Origin: Caenibius sp. WL
GTDB lineage: Bacteria > Pseudomonadota > Alphaproteobacteria > Sphingomonadales > Sphingomonadaceae
Assembly (NCBI RefSeq): GCF_019803445.1
Contig: NZ_CP081844.1
Location: 1,252,501-1,316,500, forward strand
Direction: 5' to 3'
DNA length: 64,000 nucleotides
Below are positions 17,529 through 26,619 of the stretch, one piece after another (the first letter of the stretch is position 1; each line of letters starts with the position of its first letter). The translations under genes and the position numbers were made by a program. The notes under the pieces were generated by a model that was not told the DNA's origin, ran no database searches, and saw only the letters and a program-made list of their open reading frames with translations.

Positions 17529-17535
17529 GATATGC

Positions 17536-18564
17536 TTACAACGAGGGATCGATCAGCACCTTGCATTGCGCCGGGTTGTTGCGCAGGCTTTCGAACACCA
17601 CCGGCACTTCGTCGAGGCTGATCGTGGCGGTGTGCATCGGCCTGGCGTCGATCACATTCCGGGCCAGCGCGTCGATCACCGCTTCGAAATCGCGCTCGTT
17701 ATACGCCTGGCTGTAGATGATCGAGACTTCCTTGCCGAGCGCGGCGACATGCAGGACCTTGTCTTCGGTGAACAGCACCCCGGCCACGACCACGCGGCCG
17801 CGAATGGCCGCCATGTTCACCGCCTGCTGCACCAGCCCCGGCATGCCCACGCATTCGAACACCACGCTGGGGCGGGTGCCGGTCAATTCCATGAACCGCT
17901 GGCCCGGATCTTCCTTGCTCGGATCGATCGTGGCGGTGGCGCCCAGCGCCATGCAGCGTTCGCGCCGTTCCACCGCCGGTTCGCTCACCACCACGTGCGC
18001 CGCGCCCGCCGCGCGGGCGAACAGGGCGACCGCCGCCCCGATCGGGCCGCCGCCCATGATCAGCACCGCTTCGCCCTTGCGCATGTCGGCGCGGCTGAAG
18101 GTGTGATGGCCCACGGCGAGCGGCTCGATCATCGCAGCCTCGACATCGCCCACGCCCGCGGGCACTTTCTGCACCATGTCCGCCCGCGCGGCGACGTATT
18201 GGGCATAGGCGCCCGGCGTGTCCAGCGTCGTCCCGGCGAAGCGGCCGTTGGGGCAGAGCTGAGGCAGGTGCGCATCGCACGCTTCGCAATCCTTGCACGG
18301 GAACAGCGGCACCGCCGTCACCCGGTCGCCCACTTTCCAGTCCCCGGCCACGCCTTCGCCCAGCGCGGCGACGGTGCCCGCGAATTCATGGCCGAGAATC
18401 AGGCCCGGCGCGGCAAAGCCGGGGTGCTGCGTCATATGCAGGTCGGACCCGCAGATGCCTGCGCCGCTGACGGCGATAACGATCTGCCCCGGCTGCGGGC
18501 GCGGATCGGCAACGGTTTCGATTGCCAGCGGCTTGCCCGCTTCGTGAAAGACGGCAGCGCGCAT
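17536..18564 (-). CDS. Zinc-dependent alcohol dehydrogenase
   Basis: A 342-residue medium-chain dehydrogenase of the threonine/sorbitol dehydrogenase type. Catalytic zinc ligands are Cys38, His59 and Glu60, and the structural zinc site is complete (Cys90, Cys93, Cys96, Cys104). IMGGGPIGAAVALFARAAG is the NAD-binding loop. The expected reaction is NAD(P)-dependent oxidation of a secondary alcohol. It follows an SDR by 3 bases and ends a minus-strand set starting at 22440. Substrate unknown. Confidence 0.9.
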   Translation of the reverse strand: MRAAVFHEAGKPLAIETVADPRPQPGQIVIAVSGAGICGSDLHMTQHPGFAAPGLILGHEFAGTVAALGEGVAGDWKVGDRVTAVPLFPCKDCEACDAHLPQLCPNGRFAGTTLDTPGAYAQYVAARADMVQKVPAGVGDVEAAMIEPLAVGHHTFSRADMRKGEAVLIMGGGPIGAAVALFARAAGAAHVVVSEPAVERRERCMALGATATIDPSKEDPGQRFMELTGTRPSVVFECVGMPGLVQQAVNMAAIRGRVVVAGVLFTEDKVLHVAALGKEVSIIYSQAYNERDFEAVIDALARNVIDARPMHTATISLDEVPVVFESLRNNPAQCKVLIDPSL

Positions 18565-18567
18565 GGC

Positions 18568-19422
18568 TCAATGCTCCAGAAGGTGGCGGGCCTGTTCGGC
18601 CACTTGCGGATCGGCCTGTTCCTGGAAAAACCGGATGCGCCCGGCGAGCGATTGCTCGGTCATCTCCGGCTGGCTGGAGACCCAGAATTTGTTGGCGGCG
18701 ATCTGTTCCATCATCACGCGCGACCCTTCGGCCAAGTCCATGCCATAGGCGGCCATCATGTCGTGCATCGCCTTGCGGTGCCCGGCGGAGGCGGCGGGTT
18801 CGCCCTTGCCCGCGCCGGCATCGAAAATGCTGGTCTTGATCATGCCCGGAATGACCGAGGACACATGGATCGGCGCCTGCTTGAGCTGCATTTCGAGGAA
18901 CAGGCATTCGCTGAACGATTGCACCGCGTGCTTGGTCAGCATGTAGGCGGTCTGCGTGGGCATCATGCCGAACGCGCCGATGGAGGCGAGATTGGCGATC
19001 CAGCATTCTTCCCCGGTGGCCAGCATTTTCGGCACGAAAGCGCGCACGCCGTGGATGATCCCGTGGATGTTGATGTTCAGCGTCGCTTCCCAGCGCTCCG
19101 CCGGGATTTCCCAGGTATAACCGATGGTTTCGATGCCCGCGTTGTTGATCAGCAGGCGGACGCTGCCATGCCGGGCGAAGACCTCTTCCGCCAGCCGGTC
19201 AAGTTCGGCGGGTTGCGACACATCGACGACCATGGCTTCCGCCTTGCCGCCCTTGTCGCGGATGTCCTGCGCCACGGCTTCGGCGGCGGCGGGGTTGATA
19301 TCGGTCACCACCACATGCATGCCCAGTTCCCCGGCACGCCGGGCAAAGCCCGAGCCGATCCCTGCGCCAGCGCCGGTGATAACGGCCACGCCCCCTGCGA
19401 ATTTTTCCTCGTGCCCAGTCAT
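18568..19422 (-). CDS. SDR family oxidoreductase
   Basis: A 284-residue SDR with TGAGAGIG (16-23), LINNAG (91-96), Ser147, Tyr160 and Lys164 (YMLTK). It has a longer C-terminal tail (about residues 205-284) than classical SDRs, rich in charged residues, where NADP-dependent extended-tail SDRs bind bulky substrates. The start follows a good purine-rich site. It precedes a zinc dehydrogenase by 3 bases, so the two are probably co-translated. Substrate unknown. Confidence 0.86.
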   Translation of the reverse strand: MTGHEEKFAGGVAVITGAGAGIGSGFARRAGELGMHVVVTDINPAAAEAVAQDIRDKGGKAEAMVVDVSQPAELDRLAEEVFARHGSVRLLINNAGIETIGYTWEIPAERWEATLNINIHGIIHGVRAFVPKMLATGEECWIANLASIGAFGMMPTQTAYMLTKHAVQSFSECLFLEMQLKQAPIHVSSVIPGMIKTSIFDAGAGKGEPAASAGHRKAMHDMMAAYGMDLAEGSRVMMEQIAANKFWVSSQPEMTEQSLAGRIRFFQEQADPQVAEQARHLLEH

Positions 19423-19503
19423 CGTTTTCTCTCTGATTCGGTATGGTTTGCCATTCGATTGCCTTGCCCGCGGCGTGCGGGCAAGGCTTATCGGGCAAAC
19501 CTG

Positions 19504-20292
19504 TCAGGGAGCCATCCAGTGGCCGCCGTTCACGTCGAGCGAGGCCCCGCTGACCACGGCCGAATAATCGGAAATCATCATCAGCACGGCGCGGGCGCAA
19601 TCGTCCTGCGGCGGGATTTTGCCGATGGGGATGTCCTTGGTGATGAAGCCGACGACATCTTCGCGCTTCTTGCCCTGCGCCACTTCCGACTGGATGAAGC
19701 CTTCGACCGGCGCACCGTGAATCCAGCCCATGCGGCAGGTGTTCACGCGGATGCCATAACGGCCGAGATCGGTGGCCATGTACTTGGACAGCACGTTGAC
19801 GCCGCCCTTGGCCACGGCATAGCCCATTTCCATGCCGTGTTCGGTGCCATAAGGCTTGACCGAAGCCATCGTCGACACGTTGACCACCGCGCCGCCATCC
19901 TTGAGGTAGGGGATGCAGGCCTTGGTCAGGCGCAGCGTGCCGAGGCAGTTGATGTCGAAGATCTTGGCCCAGTCTTCCTCGTCGGCATTTTCGACACCGG
20001 TCCAGTCGCCATGGTAGAACGCGCTGTTGACCAGGCCATCGATCCGGCCGGTGTAGGCATCGGCCGCCGCCTTGGCGAGCGCCTTGCACTGTTCCGGATC
20101 GCTGATGTCGCACGGCACGGCCACGGCCTGCCCGCCTTCGGCAACGATTTCACCCGCCACCTGATCGAGGAATTCCTTGTTCCGCGCGGCGAGCACGACT
20201 TTCGCGCCTTCCTTGGCGGCGATGCGGGCAATCGCCTGGCCCATGCCAGGGCCCACGCCGCTCACCACCACGACTTTGTCTTTCAGCAACAT
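19504..20292 (-). CDS. SDR family oxidoreductase
   Basis: A 262-residue SDR. The cofactor loop is SGVGPGMG (11-18), and Tyr158 and Lys162 (YAVAK) and the preceding Ser140 form the active site. The NNAG motif is changed to VNSAFY (88-93). The C-terminus, SGASLDVNGGHW, is typical of this family. It is separated by 81 bases from the SDR downstream and 15 bases from the dehalogenase-like gene upstream, within one minus-strand set. Substrate unknown. Confidence 0.86.
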   Translation of the reverse strand: MLLKDKVVVVSGVGPGMGQAIARIAAKEGAKVVLAARNKEFLDQVAGEIVAEGGQAVAVPCDISDPEQCKALAKAAADAYTGRIDGLVNSAFYHGDWTGVENADEEDWAKIFDINCLGTLRLTKACIPYLKDGGAVVNVSTMASVKPYGTEHGMEMGYAVAKGGVNVLSKYMATDLGRYGIRVNTCRMGWIHGAPVEGFIQSEVAQGKKREDVVGFITKDIPIGKIPPQDDCARAVLMMISDYSAVVSGASLDVNGGHWMAP

Positions 20293-20307
20293 CGGTATAT
20301 CCTTTCC

Positions 20308-21252
20308 TTATGGTCTCTGTTTTTTGAGGAAGGCGATCAGGGCATCGGCCAATGCCGGGCCCTGTTCTTCCTGTACGAAATGGCCCGCGCGCGGGATGCG
20401 GACATGATCCTGCCCCGCCGCGCCCGCGACGCGGCGCTGGAACACATCCTCCCAGCCTATGGTGGCCGGATCGCTGTCGCTGAACGCGGTGAGGAACGGG
20501 CGCTCCCAGCTTTCGAGGAAGCGCCAGGCCGCGCGGTTGGCGTCCAGCCCTTCGGCCCCTTCGGCGATGGGAATGCCGCAGGTGATCTCCAGCACGCCCG
20601 CCTTGTAACGGGCATCGGGGAAAGGCGCGTCATAGGCGGCGAGCACGGCATCGGCGGGCCGGGTGACGCAGGGCCCCGCCACGAACTCGCTCACCGGCAG
20701 ATCGCTCGCCGTGCGGCACAGGTCGATCCACGCGGCAATCGCGTCGCCCGGCCAGCCGGCCACGCCCAGCGGCGGCGGATCGCAATTCTGCAGCAGCGTG
20801 TTGGTGGCCAGCACGGCGGCAAAGCGGTTGGGCATGTCCGCCAGCACGCGCAGCCCGATGGGGCCGCCCCAGTCCTGGCAGACCAGCGTGATTTCCTTCA
20901 GGTCCAGCGCGGCGACGAATTCGCGCATCCAGCCTACGAAACGGTCGAAGCCATAGGCGCTGCGCGCGGCGGGTTTGTCCGATTTGCCGAAGCCGATCAT
21001 GTCGGGCGCGATCACGCGATAGCCGGCGTCCGCCACCGGCCCGATCATGTGGCGGTAGAGATAGCTCCACGTCGGGTTGCCGTGCAGCATGAGCACAACG
21101 GGCGCATCGCGCGGCCCCTCGTCCACATAATGCATCCGCAAGGGCCCCAGATCCGCATCCGCCACATCGACATGATGCGGGGCGAACGCGTAATCCGGCA
21201 GCCCGTCGAAACGGGCGTCCGGCGTACGCAGCAACCCGGGACGGATTTCCAT
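20308..21252 (-). CDS. Haloalkane dehalogenase-like alpha/beta hydrolase
   Basis: A 314-residue alpha/beta hydrolase. The nucleophile is Asp127 in CQDWGGPIGL, with Trp128 beside it as in halide-stabilising sites. HGNPTWSYLYRHMI (57-70) is the haloalkane dehalogenase oxyanion-hole segment, and His291 in GHFVQEEQ completes the triad; SDSDP likely supplies the acid. The order matches subfamily HLD-I (DhlA/DhmA type). Known members hydrolyse carbon-halogen bonds; epoxide hydrolases share the fold and the Asp nucleophile and remain an alternative. It lies between a sulfotransferase and SDRs. The natural substrate is probably not a haloalkane alone (inference). Confidence 0.82.
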   Translation of the reverse strand: MEIRPGLLRTPDARFDGLPDYAFAPHHVDVADADLGPLRMHYVDEGPRDAPVVLMLHGNPTWSYLYRHMIGPVADAGYRVIAPDMIGFGKSDKPAARSAYGFDRFVGWMREFVAALDLKEITLVCQDWGGPIGLRVLADMPNRFAAVLATNTLLQNCDPPPLGVAGWPGDAIAAWIDLCRTASDLPVSEFVAGPCVTRPADAVLAAYDAPFPDARYKAGVLEITCGIPIAEGAEGLDANRAAWRFLESWERPFLTAFSDSDPATIGWEDVFQRRVAGAAGQDHVRIPRAGHFVQEEQGPALADALIAFLKKQRP

Positions 21253-21264
21253 CGCCCGCCTGCC

Positions 21265-22440
21265 TCAGGCGATGAAGCGGGCGCGGTACTCGGCAAATTC
21301 GCGGCGGATAGCCTCCTCGTCGAGGCCGAACCGTTCGAGCGAATATTCATGCGCCGGGCGCTGCTCGCGGCGGTTGCCGGCGAGGAATTCGGTCAGCGCT
21401 TCTTCCAGTTGCGCATTGCGTTCGATGCCGATGCGCGAAAGCACGCGTTCGGCCTGCACCAGCGGTTCCTTGGCGACCTGGCGATAATCGATATCGATGA
21501 AGCGATCCTCGCCGATCCGCGCGCGCGCCGCCATGAAGCTGCGCATCCATCCGGCCAGCCGCTGGAACCAGAATTCGCCCACTTCCTTGTCGGTGAGATC
21601 GGAGCTGAGCTTGTAGAGCGCGGCTTCCATGCTGACGTAGGACGGCACCACGTCCAGCGGATCGCGATGCGTCATGATCAGCAGCGCATCGGGGAAGGCG
21701 TTGGCGACCAGTTCCGCATAGGGCAGGTTGGACGGGCTTTTCAGAATCCACTTCTTGCCGCGGCGGCTCGGGTCCTGCCACTGCAGGTATTTGAGGATCG
21801 TCTTGAGTTCCTCGTGCCCTTTCGACTGGTCGTAGGTGTCGAGCCAGCGGGTGAAGCTGGGGCAGAAAGTCATCCCTTCGACCATCGTGCTGACGAACAT
21901 CTGGCCGAGGATGATGATTTCCTCGTCCGGCGCTTCCGGGTCGAGCGGGTGGATCGAATTGAGTTCGGGCGACAGTTCGAGCCAGCCGTCGATCATCGCC
22001 TGGGCATAGGCGCGGCGTTCGGCCGGGTTGCCCGGTTCTTCGCCCGGGAAGGGGGCGAAATTCTGCACTTCGTACCAGCGGATCGCGGTCATGCCGGGGG
22101 CGGCGGCCAGCAGGCGATGAAAAATCGTGCTGCCGGTGCGCGGCAGGCCGAGGATGACACCGGCGACCTCCACCTTTTCGTCGAGGATTTCGGGGTGCCG
22201 CTTGATATCCTCGATCATGCGCAGGCGGCTGGTCAGCCCCTTGACGATGACTTCGGTCTGCCCCGCGAAGCCGATCGGCGTCAGCTTGGCTTCCCGGTTG
22301 GCCGAGGCGATGAACTGATCCATCGGTTCAAGGAACCACATGTCTCCGAAATCGCTAAGCCCGGCGCGTTCGCGGGCCTGGGCCAGAAGATTTTCGCGGT
22401 CGAAAGCGGGTGTCTGGGTTTCGTCGGCAGTGCTGGCCAT
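21265..22440 (-). CDS. PAPS-type sulfotransferase
   Basis: A 391-residue sulfotransferase-fold protein. GLPRTGST (98-105) is the 5'-phosphosulfate-binding loop and the MTHRDPLDVVPSY segment the 3'-phosphate region; WILKSPSN lies between them. It is related to but clearly distinct from the protein at 13758-15017, which suggests separate acceptors. It heads a set with a dehalogenase-like hydrolase, two SDRs and a zinc dehydrogenase. A 188-base gap separates it from the SDR gene upstream, which may hold its promoter. Confidence 0.87.
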   Translation of the reverse strand: MASTADETQTPAFDRENLLAQARERAGLSDFGDMWFLEPMDQFIASANREAKLTPIGFAGQTEVIVKGLTSRLRMIEDIKRHPEILDEKVEVAGVILGLPRTGSTIFHRLLAAAPGMTAIRWYEVQNFAPFPGEEPGNPAERRAYAQAMIDGWLELSPELNSIHPLDPEAPDEEIIILGQMFVSTMVEGMTFCPSFTRWLDTYDQSKGHEELKTILKYLQWQDPSRRGKKWILKSPSNLPYAELVANAFPDALLIMTHRDPLDVVPSYVSMEAALYKLSSDLTDKEVGEFWFQRLAGWMRSFMAARARIGEDRFIDIDYRQVAKEPLVQAERVLSRIGIERNAQLEEALTEFLAGNRREQRPAHEYSLERFGLDEEAIRREFAEYRARFIA

Positions 22441-22628
22441 GGTCCTCTCACTTCAGCTTGCGGCGAGGTGTAGAGAGGGGCGCACACCGCTGCAATACGC
22501 TTTTCCCGGCCGGATCATCGCGAGAAGGACAAAATTCCCTATTCAGGCCATACATCGGGAGTGGGCCCGGCATCGCGATCGGATGGCGCGAACCGCCCCA
22601 GCGGCAGAGGGCCCGTAGGCCCCCGGCA

Positions 22629-23435
22629 TCACAGCGGCGGGCCGCCGGTGGATGCGGTCAGCCCGCCATCGACGACGATTTCCGTGCCGGTGATATAACG
22701 CGCTTCATCCGAAGCGAGGAACAGCACCGCGTGGGCGATGTCCCATGCATCGCCCATCTGCCCCATCGGCACCTGCGCATGGCGGCGGGCCATCATCGCT
22801 TCGTATTCGCCCCCGGCGTAGCGGTCGGCAATCCGTTTCAGCAGCGGGGTGTTCATCAATCCGGGCACCACGCAATTGAGCCGCACCCCGGCCTTGGCAT
22901 AGGCGACCGCCGTCACTTTGGTGAAATGTATCAGTCCCGCCTTGGCGGCGGCATAGCCGACCTGATCCTTGCCGATCCAGCGCATCCCCGCCACGGACGA
23001 GACGTTGACGATGGCGCCGCCGCCCTGCGCTTCCATCACCGGCAGGGCATTGCGGGTGGTGAGGAAGGCGCTGGTCAGATTGAGATCGAGCTGCTGTTCC
23101 CACACCTCCGGTTCCATGGTGGCCGGAGTGCCGGGTTCGGATTGGCCGACATTGTTGACGAGAATATCGAGCCTGCCGAACCGCGCCACGCAATCGGCAA
23201 CCGTCTGCGCGACCGCCTGCTTGTCCGTGACATCGCAGGCGGCGACATGCAACGCGTTGCCTTCTTCCGCGATCACCGCCCGGGTCGCTTCGGCCGCGGC
23301 CAGATCGCGGTCGACCCCCATCACGGTTGCCCCCTGCCGGGCGAGCAAAGTGGTGATCGCCTTGCCGTTGCCCCATCCCGGCGCGCTCGATCCGCAGCCG
23401 GTGACCAGGGCGATTTTCCCGTCCAGTCTTAACAT
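22629..23435 (-). CDS. SDR family oxidoreductase with an extended glycine loop
   Basis: A 268-residue SDR with Tyr161 and Lys165 (YAAAK), NVSS before it, and VNNVG (93-97). The cofactor loop is longer than usual: TGCGSSAPGWGNGKA (12-26) replaces TGxxxGIG, as in some enoyl reductases and atypical SDRs. This may shift cofactor binding. The C-terminus, ITGTEIVVDGGL, is normal. It is divergent from the Asp/Glu-racemase-like gene, with 81 bases between starts. Substrate unknown. Confidence 0.86.
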   Translation of the reverse strand: MLRLDGKIALVTGCGSSAPGWGNGKAITTLLARQGATVMGVDRDLAAAEATRAVIAEEGNALHVAACDVTDKQAVAQTVADCVARFGRLDILVNNVGQSEPGTPATMEPEVWEQQLDLNLTSAFLTTRNALPVMEAQGGGAIVNVSSVAGMRWIGKDQVGYAAAKAGLIHFTKVTAVAYAKAGVRLNCVVPGLMNTPLLKRIADRYAGGEYEAMMARRHAQVPMGQMGDAWDIAHAVLFLASDEARYITGTEIVVDGGLTASTGGPPL

Positions 23436-23516
23436 TGCGCTCTCTATCCTCTCTTGTAGATGTGGGTTCGGGCCGGGCCGGGAACGGCTGCCTCTGCCGC
23501 GAAGGAACTAGCCACG

Positions 23517-24227
23517 ATGCCGCACCCCCGCATAGCTTTGATCAGTGCGCTGGCCCAATCGCCGGGCCCCGCGATGGCGGCGATGGACGAGGAGTGGCCG
23601 CAGGCGCGCTACCACAACCTAATCGACGATTCGCTCGCCGGCGATCTGGCCGCGCTGGGGGCGATCACGCCGGATATCGTGGTGCGGTTCCTGGCGCTGG
23701 GCCGCTATGCCGCGGCCGCATCGGATGGCACGGCGCGCCTGGCGGGCGTGATGTTCACCTGTTCGGCGTTCCGCCCGGCAATCGATCGGGTGAAGGCCGA
23801 TCTGCCGATCCCGGTGATCTCGCCCAACGAAGGGGCCTTTGAGGAAGCGCTGGATATCTGCGCGGCGCGCGCGGGCGGCGGTGCGGGGCGGCTGGCCATC
23901 CTGCTCAGCTTTGCCGGATCGCTGGCGCCGCTGACCGATGAAATCGCCGCCATCGCGGCGCAGCGGGGGCAGCCGGTGCCGGATATCGCCGGGGTGGTGG
24001 CCGATGGCGCCCTGTCCGCGTTGCAGGCAGGCGATGGGGCCGCGCATGATAGGCTGATTGCCGAAGCGGCGGCCACGATTCCCCCGGTCGATGCGGTGAT
24101 AATCGGGCAGTTTTCGATGGCCCGCGCCGCGCCGCTGGTGGCACGAAGCCGGGCCGAGCCGGTGTTGACCACCCCGCATGCCGCCGTGCGCAAGCTGCGC
24201 CGGCTGGTGGAACGGCAGGCGGCATAA
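23517..24227 (+). CDS. Asp/Glu racemase-family protein
   Basis: A 236-residue protein of the aspartate/glutamate racemase-maleate isomerase superfamily. Cys82 in MFTCSAFRPAI matches the first catalytic cysteine. The second-cysteine region reads IIGQFSMARAAP, without a cysteine, so racemisation by the two-cysteine mechanism is unlikely. Single-cysteine members act as isomerases or decarboxylases. The start at 23517 is preceded by AAGGA at good distance; 57 bases of earlier in-frame codons lie in the divergent promoter region. It stands alone between an SDR and the DUF1254 gene. Confidence 0.72.
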   Translation: MPHPRIALISALAQSPGPAMAAMDEEWPQARYHNLIDDSLAGDLAALGAITPDIVVRFLALGRYAAAASDGTARLAGVMFTCSAFRPAIDRVKADLPIPVISPNEGAFEEALDICAARAGGGAGRLAILLSFAGSLAPLTDEIAAIAAQRGQPVPDIAGVVADGALSALQAGDGAAHDRLIAEAAATIPPVDAVIIGQFSMARAAPLVARSRAEPVLTTPHAAVRKLRRLVERQAA

Positions 24228-24269
24228 GCGCGGCATGGGACCCCTGTCGGAAAGTTGAAAAACTGTACC

Positions 24270-24281
24270 CAAGTACACTTG
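24270..24281. promoter_or_regulatory. Short dyad upstream of the DUF1254 gene
   Basis: CAAGTACACTTG has arms CAAGT/ACTTG with a 2-base centre and lies in an AT-richer stretch 81 bases before the start. It is a possible operator; no regulator is assigned. Confidence 0.2.
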
Positions 24282-24361
24282 TAGAGTTTTTGCCGAGCAG
24301 ATACCACTCGCGATAAATGCATGGGCCCACTGAAGAGGGGCCGGAGAGGGGTGGGGCTGAG

Positions 24362-25756
24362 ATGAAATCGAAATTCGCGTTTCTTGCTGCGCTGTCGGCG
24401 TGTCTGCCGGTGGCCGGATCGCCTGCGATTGCGGCCATGCCGCCTGCAATGCCCAGCGCGGCCGAGATCATCAGCCAGCGGGATGAAGCGCTGGCCTATG
24501 CCGCCGGATTGCAGGGCTATATCTACGGCTATCCCGCGCTCGATTACATGCGCATCATGCGCGAACAGACCACGCCGGGGCTCGATCCCAAAGGTGTCTA
24601 TGCCCCGGTTAACGCCGTCTATTTCCAGAACGCGCTGGTCGAACCTGGCAGCCTCTATGCCGGGCGAGGGCCGAACACGGACACGATCTATTTCACCGGC
24701 TGGCTGGACCTGTCGCAAGGGCCGGTCACGGTCGATGCGCCCGATACGCATGACCGGTATTACGCGCTCACATTCGCCGATTTCTATTCCGAAGTGCAGC
24801 ACACCGGGCGGCGCACCACCGGCACCGGGGCGCAGCGGCTGATAGTCGTGGGGCCGGACTGGAAAGGCGATGTTCCGGCCGGGGTGCAGCTTATCCGCAT
24901 GCGTACGCATCAGGCCTACATTCTCGGCCGCGTGCTGGTGCAAGGGCCGAAGGATTTCCCCGCCGCGAGCAAGCTGATGCGCCAGTTCAAGCTCGGCAGT
25001 GCGACACCGGCGGCTTCGGCCCGGCGCGATTATCCGGTGGCGGCGGATCTCACCTCGCTATCCGCCTTCCGCTTCATCAACGCCTTCCTGCGCACCAACC
25101 CGCGCCTGCCGGGGGAAGAGGCGCTGATGGCGCAGTTCGACAGGGTGGGGTTCGGGCCCAATGTCAGCTTTGACGAGGCAAAGCTTTCGCCCGGCACCCG
25201 GCAGGGGCTCGAACGCGCGGTGGCCGATGGCAACGCCATTCTGCAACGCGCCCCGCGCGCGACGCCGCAGTTCAAGGGATGGAGCCCGATGGGTTCGGGG
25301 CAGGGGCCTTATGGCCACGATTATCTGTCCCGCGCGATTACCGAAGCGCACGGCATCCTGGCCAATATCGCGGCGGAATCGGTCTATCCTTCGGCGCTGA
25401 CCGATGGGGAAGGCAACCAGCTTGTCGGCACCAGGCGCTACCGCATCGTGTTCCCGGCGGGGCAGATGCCGCCGAACAATGCGTTCTGGGCGATCAATGC
25501 CTATGACCTGCGCACGGTCGACCTGATTCCGAACCCGAACAAGCGTTACGGCATCAGTGAACGGATGCCCGATCTCAGGAAGCGGGCCGACGGGGCGCTG
25601 GAATTGCGCGTCCAGCGCGATCGCCCTACGGAAAAGGATGTCAACTGGTTGCCGGTGAACGATGGCCCGTTCTTCCTCACTTTCCGCATCTATCAGCCGG
25701 GTGAAGCGGTGCTGAAAGGCCAGTACACGCTCCCCGCAATCGAGCCGCTTCCGTAA
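24362..25756 (+). CDS. Secreted DUF1254/DUF1214 protein
   Basis: A 464-residue protein. Residues 1-25 are a signal peptide ending near SPAIAA, predicting export to the periplasm. The N-terminal domain has DUF1254 features (GYIYGYPALDYMRIMREQT and RGPNTDTIYFTGWLDL), and the C-terminal domain DUF1214 features (NAFWAINAYDLRTVDLIPNP and FLTFRIYQP). The biochemical role is unknown. It starts at 24362, after a G-rich purine stretch acting as a binding site. It is monocistronic and convergent with the next minus-strand genes. Confidence 0.85.
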   Translation: MKSKFAFLAALSACLPVAGSPAIAAMPPAMPSAAEIISQRDEALAYAAGLQGYIYGYPALDYMRIMREQTTPGLDPKGVYAPVNAVYFQNALVEPGSLYAGRGPNTDTIYFTGWLDLSQGPVTVDAPDTHDRYYALTFADFYSEVQHTGRRTTGTGAQRLIVVGPDWKGDVPAGVQLIRMRTHQAYILGRVLVQGPKDFPAASKLMRQFKLGSATPAASARRDYPVAADLTSLSAFRFINAFLRTNPRLPGEEALMAQFDRVGFGPNVSFDEAKLSPGTRQGLERAVADGNAILQRAPRATPQFKGWSPMGSGQGPYGHDYLSRAITEAHGILANIAAESVYPSALTDGEGNQLVGTRRYRIVFPAGQMPPNNAFWAINAYDLRTVDLIPNPNKRYGISERMPDLRKRADGALELRVQRDRPTEKDVNWLPVNDGPFFLTFRIYQPGEAVLKGQYTLPAIEPLP

Positions 25757-25782
25757 AGGAAGAGAGGCACGCCGCGTTCTGG

Positions 25783-26619
25783 TCAGGTGGATGAGGGTAC
25801 CGGCCAGAATGCGGCGCTGCTGGCGAAGCAGTGGCGGGCGAAATCGGGCAGCGGTTTGCCCCGCCATTCGGCATTGAGCACTTCGATGCTGACCATGCCG
25901 GCATAGCCCGTGCCTGCGATCAGCGAGAGAAAGCGCGGCACGTCGAACACGCCTTCACCGGGGAAGGTGCGCCGGTCCATCATTTCGACAAAAGGATCGC
26001 CGCCCACCGGGGGCAGGGCATCGTCCAGTTCGATATAGGCAATGGCATCGGCCGGGGCCGCGGCGAGATCGTCCCAGCTATCCGGGCCATGCGTGTGGTG
26101 CCAGATATCGATCATCGCCCCGGCGCGGTCCGTGCCGACATGGCGGGCCAGCGCCACCGTTTCGGCCAGGGAATTGAGGCCGGTGGTCGGCATGTATTCG
26201 ATAGCCAGCTTGAGCCCGCGCCCGGCCAGTGCCTCGCAAGCCTGTTCCAGCGCGGCCTGCCGGGTGGCGGGATCGGGGCCGTCCATATTGATCTGGAGAA
26301 ACCGTGCGCCCAGCGCATCCGCCACGTCGGCGGCGCGCGTCAGCGTGGCCAGCGCCTGCGGATTGCCGTCGAGCATGCCCGCCGCAGCAATCACGCCGCA
26401 GCCGACGCCCGCATCGCGCATGTGGCGGGCAAGGGCCGCCGGATCGCCGCCCTGTTCGATCCACGGGCCGAGCGTGAAGAAATCCGGCCCGTAGAACGCG
26501 AACCCGGCCGCCGCCGCCGCGTCGATCCAGCCGCGCAGGTCTTCCTTCTGACCGGTGAAGACCGAACCGTTGAAGCCGTTGAGGCAGAAGGGCGGGGCGG
26601 TGCCGGGGGCTGCCGTCAT
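25783..26619 (-). CDS. Hydroxypyruvate isomerase/sugar epimerase-like TIM barrel
   Basis: A 278-residue xylose-isomerase-like TIM barrel. LKLAIEYMPTTG, AMIDIWHHTHG, IAYIELDD and MVSIEVLNAEW carry the acidic and histidine residues expected for a divalent metal. It is distantly related to the protein at 11229-12098. The start overlaps the stop of the ene-reductase (ATGA), giving a coupled pair. Upstream in-frame codons lie inside that gene. Substrate unknown. Confidence 0.84.
   Translation of the reverse strand: MTAAPGTAPPFCLNGFNGSVFTGQKEDLRGWIDAAAAAGFAFYGPDFFTLGPWIEQGGDPAALARHMRDAGVGCGVIAAAGMLDGNPQALATLTRAADVADALGARFLQINMDGPDPATRQAALEQACEALAGRGLKLAIEYMPTTGLNSLAETVALARHVGTDRAGAMIDIWHHTHGPDSWDDLAAAPADAIAYIELDDALPPVGGDPFVEMMDRRTFPGEGVFDVPRFLSLIAGTGYAGMVSIEVLNAEWRGKPLPDFARHCFASSAAFWPVPSST

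Larger units (their letters stand above)
17056..17535. other. Intergenic stretch with two repeat elements
   Basis: 480 bases between the AraC gene and a convergent dehydrogenase. No gene is seen. It holds the two palindromic repeats listed separately (17082-17165 and 17440-17528). 17166-17439 has no recognisable structure, and its short open frames lack homology-like motifs. Confidence 0.6.

Noticed and set aside
17566-22473. A plus-strand open frame of about 1,635 codons opposite six minus-strand genes
   Set aside because: GC-rich codon use on the minus strand removes stops from the other strand. The minus genes carry full catalytic motifs, while the long frame shows only arginine/histidine-rich, motif-free sequence.
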